The position numbers and the translations under genes were made by a program. The notes below the pieces were generated by a model. It saw only the letters and a list, made by a program, of their open reading frames with translations. It did not search any database and was not told the DNA's origin. From Limnovirga soli (GTDB lineage: Bacteria > Bacteroidota > Bacteroidia > Chitinophagales > Chitinophagaceae), in NCBI RefSeq assembly GCF_013106755.1, contig NZ_WHPF01000004.1, forward strand, positions 1 through 64,000: a stretch of DNA of 64,000 bases, written 5' to 3'. Positions within the stretch are counted from its first letter, which is position 1, and each line of letters opens with the position of its first letter. Shown one piece after another: positions 25,701 to 34,132 of the stretch.

Positions 25701-28510
25701 GGGTAAGTTATAGTGGGCAAACCTGGTATTGTATCCCCCATAATCCATTCAGCCGCAATTGATGGTAGTTTTGTATCATTTTTTGTAATGCCAAATACTG
25801 GTTTCTTTTCTAGCCTTAATATTTGTTTGGATATATTATATTCATACCCCGGTTCAAAATTAAAATGCATATCAAATTTACCCGGTGCAAAAAAATGCAG
25901 ACTATCCCCTTTTGTAAAAGGGCCAATCAGGTGCCTTTCGTTTTTATAAAGCTTTACCAGGGAGGAGTTTTGCCATACATAACTATTATTATTAATACTA
26001 TTATTTTCCAGTTGAAGCATACAATGCTGCAGCAAATATTTTTCGTTGCTGGTTAGTGTATCGGGCATGCTAGTGGTATTGGTTTGTAATGGCAAATGCT
26101 CAATATCAAAAAACAGATCGTGTTTATAATTGGGTTGCAGGTAAATGCTGTCTATTTCTATATATTGATTTTTTAAACGAATGCCAATTTGGGTATATCC
26201 TTGTGGGCAGTTAAAGGCATATTTTCCCTGCTCCGATGCACCATTATAATACACCAGTTTTCTATTTACATAAAGCAGGTAAATTTCTTGTGGAATAGCA
26301 TTTTTTACAGCAAAAACACTAAGCTGTGGCAAAAATTCCCCAACAGGTATAGCTACATCCTGGTAGCCGTCTTTAGGTAATAATACCTTATAATAAAGTA
26401 AGCTGTCCAAACCTGCTTTATTTACCCAGCCTTCATGTTTTCCTAAGGCGTATTTTTCAGTAATATAAACATCATCCTGCTCATACGTGTCATAGTTTAT
26501 CATGGGCCTTAGTTTGTATTTATGCAGGTATGGTGGTTCGGGCACCCGAACATCCTTCTTTAACTGTGCATTGTAAGCTGCAGCAGTCAGGTTTACATGG
26601 GCCGCAGGCTTTCCTTTATAATCTTTTACGGCTATGTTTATGCTGTCTTTTTGCCCCGGATAAATGGTATTGTTGGTGTTTATTTGAATAGAAAGTAGTT
26701 TGTATAATAATGCAATATTTTGATTTTTTTCTACCTGGTCTCCATTCCACACATATTGCCATTTTACCTGGTACATTCGGTTTTTGTGAATGGGTTTAGC
26801 TAACCAATATATATATTCGGATACGCTTTTGCCAGTGGCAATAATTTTATTTCCGTCAAATACAGTATAGTTTACAGGAATTTTATTTGGGTTATGCAAT
26901 ACAAACCCAACAGAATCTTTTATGCTTATCCTGGTTAAACTAACTTCATAACCATTATCCAGGGTAAAATCAATAGAATCTTTCTTATTACCGTTCACCG
27001 TATGGTAAAACCGATATCCAGTAACAAAGGGATCTATTTTCATAGAAAAGGGATAGGTTATATTTATCCTTCTGCTGGTTTCGCCACTTAGCTCTACATA
27101 ACCTTCCCCTTGCTGGCTTTTGCCATTTTGCATATTGGTAGCAGTAACGCTATCCTTTTGTTGATTAATTACCAATTCATTGCTTTCAGGCTTATAAATA
27201 ATATTCTTTTCCTCCTCATGCATTTCATTATTGGCGTTTATAAACTGGCAATTGGCAACTAAACTTAAAGTTGCATGCGGCACCACATTGGCTGGTATCT
27301 TAATCACTGTTTCTTCAGTAGCACTTAATGTTGTACGAATGGTGTATACTGTATCTGGTACATAAACGCTGTCCTTACTAAAATCCAGTATGGAATAATT
27401 TAGTAAGCTAAACTGTATACTGCCATCTAAAACAGACAAACCATTGGCATCTTTTGCACTGGCAGTAAATTGTAAAGTATCATTACTATAATAAGTTTCT
27501 TTTGAGGCGTTTAAGCTATAAGTACTTATTTCATCCGGTATATAGTCTTCGGTTTTAAAACTATTGCGCAATACCTGTTTGCCTGCCTTGTTTCTAAAAA
27601 CAATATTGTAGCTAATATCATATGCCATTGTATCGTTTAAGGCAAATGCATAGTCATAGGCGCCGGCAGTCTTTGGGTTTAACTGGGTAAGTAATTGACT
27701 TTTATTGGTTCCCCGGTTATAGTATTCCAGGTATACATTTAGTGGTTGTTTAAAAGGGTGGTGATGTTTACTTACAATAAAGGCCTTAAAATGTACGGTA
27801 TCTGTAAGTTTATACTTGGGCTGGTTAAATAACATATAACCTGCTGAGCCGGCAAAATGCCTGGTCTTGTAATTATAACGCCTGCTTTTAAATAAACCCG
27901 ACACATATCTTGGGGCCCACAATATAGTGGTGCCAACCCTGGTTTTTCCAAAATTATTTAGTCTTTGCCCCAGTATGGTTTTGTCCAGCACTTCATCAGC
28001 ATAAAGGGTGGTAAAAATAGTATCTGTGGGGGTGTATACCTTTATATAAGCCTCATCTGGCTTGCGTTGTGGGATAAGGTAGTTGCCAGCTAATGGTTGG
28101 TATCTGGCCGCTTTCTTATTTACAAAAACACTCGCATTGTTTATAGATCCGCCATTTTTATCGCGTACTTCCAATTGTACCCGGTGCTGATTATTTACAG
28201 CATAAACAAACAAATCGCTGCGTCCAACAATCCATGCTGCCACCATATTATCCTGCACATTTATTAAAACATAGTGCCCCTTAGGTAATACCAATTCATC
28301 AATGCTATCAGTTGCAAACACATAAAACGGTTGCTCATCCAAAAAACGGTCTACTGGTATACCATCTTCATTCAAATATTTTTCGGCACTATCGGCGGCA
28401 ATTTTATAAGCAAAAGTAGACAAGCTTTTTTTCCTTAAGTCCTTTAAATTGGTTTGGGCCGCCATTACCATGGGGCAAACCATCAGCGCAATCAGGATAA
28501 TTTTTCTCAT
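22718..28510 (-). CDS. Giant alpha-2-macroglobulin-like protein with inserted carboxypeptidase-regulatory and TonB plug domains
   Basis: A 1930-residue exported protein. The ATG at 28510 starts a normal signal peptide (MRKIILIALMVCPMVMAAQ). The first ~1050 residues are macroglobulin-type MG domains (MLFNQPKYKLTDTVHFKAF, then SKETYYSNDTLQFTASAKD). A carboxypeptidase-regulatory-like domain follows, about 1080-1165 (IAGEITDKKGKHPIPGVTV, GDGMYTI), then a SusC-type TonB plug about 1165-1290 (EVVVTGYGTAKKRELTG, LAGKVAGV, ISIRGANTI, YIIDGI, TAIYGSRASNGVILI). After it comes the A2M core (FWEPELETDKNGKAGF) and a thioester-like C1505-M-E-Q in YPYFCMEQTASKL with GGWSWWGGG. There is no beta-barrel, so it is not a TonB receptor itself. 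A protease-trap or surface-defence role is inferred. Confidence 0.85.
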   Translation of the reverse strand: MRKIILIALMVCPMVMAAQTNLKDLRKKSLSTFAYKIAADSAEKYLNEDGIPVDRFLDEQPFYVFATDSIDELVLPKGHYVLINVQDNMVAAWIVGRSDLFVYAVNNQHRVQLEVRDKNGGSINNASVFVNKKAARYQPLAGNYLIPQRKPDEAYIKVYTPTDTIFTTLYADEVLDKTILGQRLNNFGKTRVGTTILWAPRYVSGLFKSRRYNYKTRHFAGSAGYMLFNQPKYKLTDTVHFKAFIVSKHHHPFKQPLNVYLEYYNRGTNKSQLLTQLNPKTAGAYDYAFALNDTMAYDISYNIVFRNKAGKQVLRNSFKTEDYIPDEISTYSLNASKETYYSNDTLQFTASAKDANGLSVLDGSIQFSLLNYSILDFSKDSVYVPDTVYTIRTTLSATEETVIKIPANVVPHATLSLVANCQFINANNEMHEEEKNIIYKPESNELVINQQKDSVTATNMQNGKSQQGEGYVELSGETSRRINITYPFSMKIDPFVTGYRFYHTVNGNKKDSIDFTLDNGYEVSLTRISIKDSVGFVLHNPNKIPVNYTVFDGNKIIATGKSVSEYIYWLAKPIHKNRMYQVKWQYVWNGDQVEKNQNIALLYKLLSIQINTNNTIYPGQKDSINIAVKDYKGKPAAHVNLTAAAYNAQLKKDVRVPEPPYLHKYKLRPMINYDTYEQDDVYITEKYALGKHEGWVNKAGLDSLLYYKVLLPKDGYQDVAIPVGEFLPQLSVFAVKNAIPQEIYLLYVNRKLVYYNGASEQGKYAFNCPQGYTQIGIRLKNQYIEIDSIYLQPNYKHDLFFDIEHLPLQTNTTSMPDTLTSNEKYLLQHCMLQLENNSINNNSYVWQNSSLVKLYKNERHLIGPFTKGDSLHFFAPGKFDMHFNFEPGYEYNISKQILRLEKKPVFGITKNDTKLPSIAAEWIMGDTIPGLPTITYPPAIMVPYLTITNPATLNMTNASGTLYIKTGADSSIKYFVLQGIDMHASIVYNGSYQKINHIPVGKYRLLLVTNHFFVAEAGNISINSNSTLCVNLLKAVFEPENKLINDLINEQTSRELDLLKISEKTPAQDAYTVISNLPKAMAGNAMIAGEITDKKGKHPIPGVTVMIKGTSTGTVTGGDGMYTINHLKNSRYTLIISAVGYTTKELEINLNEQSLVTANAVLDMSVQYLQEVVVTGYGTAKKRELTGSVISIREKELSFPFATNNMLAGKVAGVTVNGNPGGSNRISIRGANTITGENAPLYIIDGIAYDQLPDFIRPEQLNDITVLKGAEATAIYGSRASNGVILIATKNKTLRTIFRDYAFWEPELETDKNGKAGFAVTYPDNITGWDIYVLAMDKKLRTGKSTLFIKSFKPLLAQQNLPSFLLEGDSSSIITKAFNYTNDSYGINTIFHTNKNQDRTDQKNIAAQSSIITPYNIIADNTDTIKTSFSLKTSTGFTDGEEKSIPVLKKGTEEYKGNFMVLIKDTAFSFTGDTTAATLNITATNNSIDLLLQELAHVKEYPYFCMEQTASKLQGLLMEQTINENLHKPSNNQKQIEQLIQKIQKEQLFDGGWSWWGGGKADYYITNYVINALLMLNKDPLVQNNIRNGLLFLQNNLSLFNKDVLLTSLCTMAAANHQMDYTPWIKTIQYDSLSQYQQWKYISLMQSLQIPHNTILEQITAKAINGILGDVHWGTDNYHWYNNNIATTIVAYKVLANEKDFAHMLPAIIQYFLSQRTNGYWRNTVESAAITNAILPFVLQQNNSFTDKASIQISGDSSITISKFPAQFSLDATKEWQCKKTGGGITYLSIYQHYWNNAPAAVTTHFSIESHFEKNKQTISTLQSGEKVNMEISMFVKEEAEYVMLEIPIPAGCVYTTKTQDDWNIHKEFFKNKVVMFIPYLSKGKHVFSIPLETRFAGKFTINPATASLMYFPVLFGRNSSSSVIITPNQ

Positions 28511-28617
28511 AATAGTCTGGTATGCAATACAGATGCTGCTATTTACGCAATTACACAAGCCCATTATAATTTATTTATTAGCAGCATATTGGGTTATGCC
28601 TCTTTGCCCAATCCGCT

Positions 28618-28625
28618 TATCTTTG
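28618..28625 (+). promoter_or_regulatory. Possible -7 element for aspS
   Basis: TATCTTTG, an exact TAnnTTTG, 244 nt upstream of aspS. If used, the paired repeat at 28647-28816 would lie in the aspS 5' untranslated region. Confidence 0.35.
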
Positions 28626-28646
28626 CACCCCGTTAAAGTATTTTTA

Positions 28647-28816
28647 GCCGGGCAGGGTGCCTATAGCAGCTTTACTTGCGTCGCACTCTTGTACGGAAGA
28701 ATATATGGGGGCAAAGTCTGGCGGAAAAACTGCCTTTGATTTATGGAAGCTGCGGCAGGTTTCAACAGTACAAGAGTGCGACGCAAGCGGCGATGCCACA
28801 CGTATTTTAGCCGGGC
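28647..28816. repeat. Paired intergenic repeat (class I, head-to-head palindrome)
   Basis: Box GCCGGGC (28647-28653), 21-nt spacer, core 28675-28694; reverse core 28768-28787, 22-nt spacer, box GCCGGGC (28810-28816). The two cores are perfect 20-bp inverted complements, both with the T variant at W. It lies between divergent genes. Confidence 0.95.
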
Positions 28817-28869
28817 TAACATTGCATTACAAGCGCAATTGAATAAAAAACAGATAAAATAAAAATAGA

Positions 28870-30699
28870 ATGTATCGTACACATACCTGCGGCCAGTTAA
28901 GGGTTACCGATGTAAACAAAGAAATTACATTAGCCGGCTGGGTGCAAACCATTAGAAAATTTGGTGCCATTACTTTTGTTGATCTTAGAGACCGTTATGG
29001 CATTACCCAACTATTGTTTGGCGAGCAATTACAACCAGAATTGGACGCCAACCCACTGGGCCGCGAATTTGTAATTCAGGTACAGGGCTTTGTACAGGAA
29101 CGCAGCAATAAAAACCGCAACATACCTACCGGCGAAGTAGAAGTGCAGGTGCACAGCTTTAAAATTTTAAACAAATCGGCCGTGCCGCCTTTTACCATTA
29201 CCGATGAAACCGATGGTGGCGACGATTTGCGTATGAAATACCGCTACCTGGATTTACGTCGCAATGCCGTGAAAAAAAACCTGGAATTGCGTTATGCCGT
29301 TAGCCGTGCTACCCGCAACTACCTGCACGAGCAAGGGTTTATGGATATTGAAACCCCATTTTTAATAAAATCTACACCCGAGGGTGCCCGTGATTTTGTA
29401 GTGCCTAGCCGTATGAATGCCGGACAGTTTTATGCTTTGCCTCAAAGTCCGCAAACATTTAAACAGCTGTTAATGGTTAGCGGGTACGACCGCTATTACC
29501 AGATTGTAAAATGCTTTCGTGACGAGGATTTGCGTGCCGACCGCCAGCCCGAGTTTACACAGATAGATTGCGAAATGTGTTTTGTAGAGCAGGAAGATAT
29601 TCTGCATATGTTTGAAGGACTTATCAAGCACATATTTCATGAAGTAAAGGGTGTGCATTACAAGGAAAAAGTAGAACGCATGACCTGGGAAGATGCCATG
29701 TGGCACTTTGGTAACGATAAACCCGATATTCGTTTTGGTATGAAATTGTGCAACCTTAAAAAACCGGCATCGGTGTTTTTACAAAAAACAGATAATGCTG
29801 CCCTGATAAATGGTGCCGATTTTAAAGTGTTCGACGATGCCGAAACCGTTATTGCCATTGCTGCACCCGGTTGCAGTGAATATACCCGCAAACAAACCGA
29901 TGAACTTACCGAATGGGTTAAACGCCCTCAAATTGGCATGAAAGGTTTGGTGTTTATTAAGTGCAATGCAGATGGTACCTATAAAAGCAGCGTAGATAAA
30001 TTTTATAGCGAGGATAAACTAAAAGCCATTGCCGAGGCTGCAGAGGCACAGCCCGGCGACCTTATTTTAATGCTTGCCGGTGCCGAAGAACGCACCCGCA
30101 AAGCCATAAGCGAACTTAGGCTGGAAATGGGCAAAAAACTGGGTTACCGCAAGGAAACAGAATTTAAATTGTTGTGGGTATTAGATTTCCCGCTGTTTGA
30201 ATATGATGAGGAAGGTAACCGCTGGGTAGCCCGCCATCACCCTTTTACATCGCCAAAACCGGCAGATATTGACGTGATGATTAACAATAACCCGCACATT
30301 GAAGATGCAGCCAAATACCTGGAACATCCTTATGCCAATATTAAAGCCAATGCCTACGATCTGGTGCTAAATGGTAATGAAATTGGTGGTGGTTCTATCC
30401 GTATTTTTCAACGCCCATTGCAGGAGAAAATGTTTGCTGCATTGGGTATGAGCGAGGAAGAAGCTATGCATAAATTTGGTTTCTTGCTGGGTGCTTTTGA
30501 ATATGGCGCTCCACCACATGGCGGTTTGGCTTTTGGATTTGACCGTTTATGTGCTATTTTGGGTGGCAGCGAAAGCATTAGAGATTTTATTGCCTTCCCT
30601 AAAAATAACAGTGGCCGCGATGTAATGCTGGATGCACCGGGCCCAATTGATGAAAAACAGTTTCAGGAGCTGAATATTATTTTAAACCTGCCCGAATAA
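28870..30699 (+). CDS. aspS: Aspartate-tRNA ligase
   Basis: A 609-residue class II aminoacyl-tRNA synthetase that charges tRNA with aspartate. The N-terminal OB-fold anticodon-binding domain starts [32 protein letters not shown]. Class II motif 2 is [27 protein letters not shown], the insertion (GAD-type) domain runs about 290-420, and motif 3 is [23 protein letters not shown] before motif 3 is typical of bacterial AspRS. Length fits the bacterial type (585-610). A terminator follows at 30807-30834. Confidence 0.98.
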   Translation: MYRTHTCGQLRVTDVNKEITLAGWVQTIRKFGAITFVDLRDRYGITQLLFGEQLQPELDANPLGREFVIQVQGFVQERSNKNRNIPTGEVEVQVHSFKILNKSAVPPFTITDETDGGDDLRMKYRYLDLRRNAVKKNLELRYAVSRATRNYLHEQGFMDIETPFLIKSTPEGARDFVVPSRMNAGQFYALPQSPQTFKQLLMVSGYDRYYQIVKCFRDEDLRADRQPEFTQIDCEMCFVEQEDILHMFEGLIKHIFHEVKGVHYKEKVERMTWEDAMWHFGNDKPDIRFGMKLCNLKKPASVFLQKTDNAALINGADFKVFDDAETVIAIAAPGCSEYTRKQTDELTEWVKRPQIGMKGLVFIKCNADGTYKSSVDKFYSEDKLKAIAEAAEAQPGDLILMLAGAEERTRKAISELRLEMGKKLGYRKETEFKLLWVLDFPLFEYDEEGNRWVARHHPFTSPKPADIDVMINNNPHIEDAAKYLEHPYANIKANAYDLVLNGNEIGGGSIRIFQRPLQEKMFAALGMSEEEAMHKFGFLLGAFEYGAPPHGGLAFGFDRLCAILGGSESIRDFIAFPKNNSGRDVMLDAPGPIDEKQFQELNIILNLPE

Positions 30700-30714
30700 G
30701 GGTTATATTTTTTA

Positions 30715-30917
30715 GCCGGGCAGATGAGCATGCCCTGGCTTTACTTGCGTCGCACACTTGTGCAGCAGTAATTTTACGCAGCTTTTATTGCATAAATAAA
30801 TTAAAGAGACCCGTTTTATCACGGGTCTTTTTTTATGTCAAACCTTATATGCTGCCATACAGGCAACCGTACAAGAGTGCGACGCAAGTAATGTTGCCCA
30901 TAGCTGCTATGCCGGGC
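30715..30917. repeat. Paired intergenic repeat (class I) enclosing a terminator
   Basis: Box GCCGGGC (30715-30721), 22-nt spacer, core CTTGCGTCGCACACTTGTGC (30744-30763); reverse core 30869-30888 (T variant), 22-nt spacer, box GCCGGGC (30911-30917). The two halves are not exact complements. The aspS terminator lies between them. Confidence 0.93.
30804..30836 (+). terminator. Terminator of aspS
   Basis: Stem AGACCCGT (30807-30814)/ACGGGTCT (30821-30828), 6-nt loop, then a run of seven Ts. Confidence 0.88.
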
Positions 30918-30978
30918 TAAAAAAGAAAAAAGACAGTTGCAATAACTGTCTTTTCCAGAATAATAATGTGTAGCAAGC

Positions 30979-31419
30979 TTAAAAAGGAAGGTCGTCTGCA
31001 TCGCCCATATCTGCTGTAGCAGTTGCTGGAGATACATTGTAAGCGGGTGCAGCGGAAGGTTGACTATAGCTGTTGGCGCTATTGCCATCGCTACCATCAC
31101 CGGCCCTTGAGCCCAATAATTGAACATTAAGAATACGCAAACTTAAGGCAGCGCCCTGGCGGCCATCGGTAGTCGTATAGGTGCGTACTTCGGGGTTACC
31201 TTCTACGTATACCTGTGTACCTTTTTTAAGATAAGGGGCAATGCCGGTTCTATCGGTCCAGTATGCACATTCTACCCAGGTGGTGCGTTCTTTTTGGGTG
31301 CCTTGTGCATCTTTGTATTTCTCCGTATGTGCTACGTTGAAATTGATGACTGTTTTTCCGTTCACGTTGTTTACTACGGCATCTTTACCGAGGTTTCCAA
31401 TTACTAATAGTTTGATCAT
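30979..31419 (-). CDS. ssb: Single-stranded DNA-binding protein
   Basis: A 146-residue SSB that coats single-stranded DNA during replication and repair. The OB-fold has IKLLVIGNLGKDAVVNNVNGKTVINFNVAHTEKY, WVECAYW and QVYVEGNPEVRTYTTTDGRQGA. A Ser/Gly/Ala-rich linker leads to the acidic tail DMGDADDLPF, the protein-interaction tip (family consensus DDDIPF). Single gene at this site. Confidence 0.95.
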   Translation of the reverse strand: MIKLLVIGNLGKDAVVNNVNGKTVINFNVAHTEKYKDAQGTQKERTTWVECAYWTDRTGIAPYLKKGTQVYVEGNPEVRTYTTTDGRQGAALSLRILNVQLLGSRAGDGSDGNSANSYSQPSAAPAYNVSPATATADMGDADDLPF

Positions 31420-31504
31420 ACACTGAAATTTTATTATTAAGGCAATAGCCTAAGATACTACAATTTTGTTTGCGTTAAAAGGAGTTTATACACATTCTGA
31501 TAGA

Positions 31505-31531
31505 CAAAAAAAAGCCGGCTTTTGGCCGGCT
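31505..31531 (-). terminator. Terminator of icd
   Basis: Stem AGCCGGC/GCCGGCT (31513-31531) with a 5-nt loop, followed on the minus strand by an eight-T run. Confidence 0.88.
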
Positions 31532-31552
31532 ATACTATTGTGTTTGCTAAAA

Positions 31553-32785
31553 TTATTTAGCCAGTTTTGCTTTTAAGTTAGTGTCTAAAGCATCCAGGAA
31601 TTCTTCGGTATACAGGTAATGTTCACCGTGATTTACTTTATTGCCATAGATACAAACGGCCAGGTCTTTGGTCATTTTACCACTTTCAACTGTTTCTACA
31701 CAAACAGCTTCCAATGCATGGCAAAAATCAATAAGCTCCTGATTGTTGTCTAGTTTGCCGCGAAACTCCAAACCTCTTGTCCACGCAAAAATTGATGCAA
31801 TGGGGTTGGTAGAAGTTGGCTTACCTTTCTGGTGTTCGCGGTAGTGGCGGGTAACAGTACCATGGGCGGCTTCTGCTTCCATTACTTTACCATCCGGGGT
31901 TACTAAGGTAGAGGTCATTAAACCTAAAGAACCAAAGCCCTGTGCAACAGTGTCGCTTTGTACATCACCATCATAGTTTTTACAAGCCCAAACAAAATTG
32001 CCATTCCATTTTAAGGCAGAAGCTACCATGTCATCAATAAGACGGTGCTCGTAGGTTATGCCAGCTGCTTCATAAGCGGCTTTGAATTCGTTTTGATAGA
32101 TTTCTTCAAAAATATCTTTAAAGCGACCATCATATTTTTTAAGGATGGTATTTTTGGTTGAAAGGTATAAAGGCCATTTCTTTTGTAAAGCGGTATTAAA
32201 GCAGCTTCTGGCAAAACCTTTAATACTTTCATCGGTGTTATACATAGCTAATGCTACGCCATCGCCTTTAAAATTAAATACTTCATATTCCTGTACGGTG
32301 CCATCTTCGCCTTCGAACCTGATGGTAAGCTTGCCTTTGCCTTTGGTAAGAAAATCCGTAGCGCGGTATTGATCGCCAAATGCATGGCGGCCGATACAGA
32401 TAGGTGCTGTCCAGTTAGGTACCAGGCGGGGTACATTTTTGCAAACGATTGGTTCGCGAAAAACGGTACCATCTAATATATTACGAATGGTGCCATTCGG
32501 GCTTTTCCACATTTGTTTAAGTCCAAATTCCTGCACACGTGCTTCGTCAGGGGTAATGGTGGCACATTTAATACCTACGCCAAATTCCTTTATGGCATTG
32601 GCAGCATCAATGGTAACCTGATCGTTGGTTTCATCACGGTATTCCATGCCCAGATCATAGTATTTTATATCAACATCCAGATAGGGCAGGATTAATTTAT
32701 CCTTGATAAACTTCCAGATGATTCTTGTCATTTCATCTCCATCCAATTCCACAACCGGGTTGGATACTTTAATTTTTGAGCTCAT
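31553..32785 (-). CDS. icd: NADP-dependent isocitrate dehydrogenase
   Basis: A 410-residue enzyme that decarboxylates isocitrate to 2-oxoglutarate in the TCA cycle, forming NADPH. It is the eukaryote-like homodimeric type: [21 protein letters not shown] at the start, [29 protein letters not shown], a triosephosphate-like [31 protein letters not shown] (metal-binding aspartates), and [35 protein letters not shown]. Such IDHs are common in Bacteroidota. A TACTTTTG element lies 31 nt upstream of the ATG, and a strong terminator follows. Confidence 0.96.
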   Translation of the reverse strand: MSSKIKVSNPVVELDGDEMTRIIWKFIKDKLILPYLDVDIKYYDLGMEYRDETNDQVTIDAANAIKEFGVGIKCATITPDEARVQEFGLKQMWKSPNGTIRNILDGTVFREPIVCKNVPRLVPNWTAPICIGRHAFGDQYRATDFLTKGKGKLTIRFEGEDGTVQEYEVFNFKGDGVALAMYNTDESIKGFARSCFNTALQKKWPLYLSTKNTILKKYDGRFKDIFEEIYQNEFKAAYEAAGITYEHRLIDDMVASALKWNGNFVWACKNYDGDVQSDTVAQGFGSLGLMTSTLVTPDGKVMEAEAAHGTVTRHYREHQKGKPTSTNPIASIFAWTRGLEFRGKLDNNQELIDFCHALEAVCVETVESGKMTKDLAVCIYGNKVNHGEHYLYTEEFLDALDTNLKAKLAK

Positions 32786-33255
32786 ATCTATTGTTTTGAG
32801 GTTGTAAAAACGATTGCAAAAGTAATTGTTTCATGAATTAGAATAAACAAAAACAATTTTAAGGCTTTATGCCAGCTTTTTGCCTGGGCGGAATAGTATA
32901 AATTTCTAATATAAAACCAGAAGTAAACTGTACAAATCTACGGCTGAAAGAGGCAATGTTTTGCTGGCCATTTGGCTAAATTACCAATAGTATTAGTCAA
33001 ATAGGGTATACCCTAAAATTAGGGGTATGGCATTTTGCAAAAGGCAAAGAGCGTTTTTCCAGCTAAAATTGTTGCATCCAACAAATGTTGTATTGCGCAC
33101 AAGACTATCTAATTTATCTAAGCATTATTTGAACAGGTGTTCACATATCCAATAAGGATTACTCTGGTGCATTTGGATGAGCTGATGTTTGAGCATTCTT
33201 AATTTTGCTGCTTATCGCAAATCCGGTGGCGTTTTTAAAGAGTTATAGTAATAAA
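32786..33255. other. Gene-free gap with a palindrome
   Basis: About 470 bp between icd and the response regulator. It holds the icd promoter and the palindrome AGGGTATACCCT (33003-33014), followed by TTAGGGGTAT. No gene was recognised and no copy of the common repeat is present. Confidence 0.4.
32817..32824 (-). promoter_or_regulatory. Predicted -7 element of icd
   Basis: Minus strand TACTTTTG, an exact TAnnTTTG, 31 nt before the ATG; a TTTG lies about 23 nt further upstream. Confidence 0.45.
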
Positions 33256-33280
33256 AAAAGCTACAGTATTTGTAGCTTTT
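33256..33280 (-). terminator. Terminator of the LuxR-type response regulator gene
   Basis: 10-bp stem AAAAGCTACA/TGTAGCTTTT with a 5-nt loop and flanking A/T runs. Confidence 0.82.
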
Positions 33281-33311
33281 AAAAAATGCTTTTTATAAAA
33301 CTCGAAATTTG

Positions 33312-33941
33312 CTAAATAAGATTATTGGCAATAGCATATTTAATAATCTCTGCATTGGAATGCAAATTTAATTTCTCAAATATCCTTGATTTATACGTGC
33401 TAATGGTATTTTTATTCAGGAATAATAGCTCCGATATTTCACTGGTACTCTTACCTTCTGCAATAAGCTTAAACACTTCAAACTCTCTGTCAGAAAGGGA
33501 TTGGTAAGAAGCATTTTCTGTATCGTCTCTTATAGAATTGGCCAAAAGGTCGGCAAGTTCGGGGGTGATATATTTTTTGCCGCTTAAGATTTTATCAACT
33601 GCAGAAACCAATTCTGTAATAGCGCTTTCTTTGGTTAAATAGCCTGATGCTCCGTTTTTAATGGCCCTTACGGCATATTGTTCAACGGGGTGCATACTCA
33701 TAATAAGTACCAGTGTGCTGGGAGATTGTTCTTTGATTATTTTTAAGGCTTCAATACCAGACATATTGGGCATGGTAACATCAGATATAACCAGATCGTA
33801 ATGTTCTTTTGTAACTTTTTTTACCAGCTCAACACCATCACTAACGTCATCAATTTGGGCAAAGGGAAAAGATTCTGTTAATACTCTTTTAATGCCTTCT
33901 CTAACCAGGGAGTGATCGTCAGCAATTATAATCTTTTTCAT
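33312..33941 (-). CDS. NarL/FixJ-type response regulator
   Basis: A 209-residue DNA-binding response regulator. The receiver domain (1-120) has IIIADDHSLVREG and the phospho-acceptor D54 in LVISDVTMPNMSGIEAL, then MSMHP and GYLTKES with the conserved lysine. The C-terminal LuxR-type helix-turn-helix (about 145-209) reads LSDREFEVFKLIAEGKSTSEISELLFLNKNTISTYKSRIFEKL. The likely partner is the HisKA_3 kinase at 35938-37743, because NarL regulators pair with that kinase class. It is transcribed away from the kinase at 34133, leaving a 191-bp shared promoter region. Confidence 0.92.
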   Translation of the reverse strand: MKKIIIADDHSLVREGIKRVLTESFPFAQIDDVSDGVELVKKVTKEHYDLVISDVTMPNMSGIEALKIIKEQSPSTLVLIMSMHPVEQYAVRAIKNGASGYLTKESAITELVSAVDKILSGKKYITPELADLLANSIRDDTENASYQSLSDREFEVFKLIAEGKSTSEISELLFLNKNTISTYKSRIFEKLNLHSNAEIIKYAIANNLI

Positions 33942-34132
33942 TTCCGTTTGGATTTTGTGTAAAAATACTCTTTCTTAAGTTAAGAAGTGCATACAAAAAT
34001 CCGGAAATAAGATCATATATTTTTTATTCAAAATAGTTTATCTTTCAATCTGATAAGTTATTCATGGATAACAGGTAAGCATTCTGGTTTGTTTCAATGA
34101 ATTGATCAATCAGCTAACTTAACGATACTCAT

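Noticed and set aside
28511-28564. The upstream ATG for the A2M-like gene
   Set aside because: It would put 18 non-hydrophobic-start residues before a perfectly good signal peptide at 28510.
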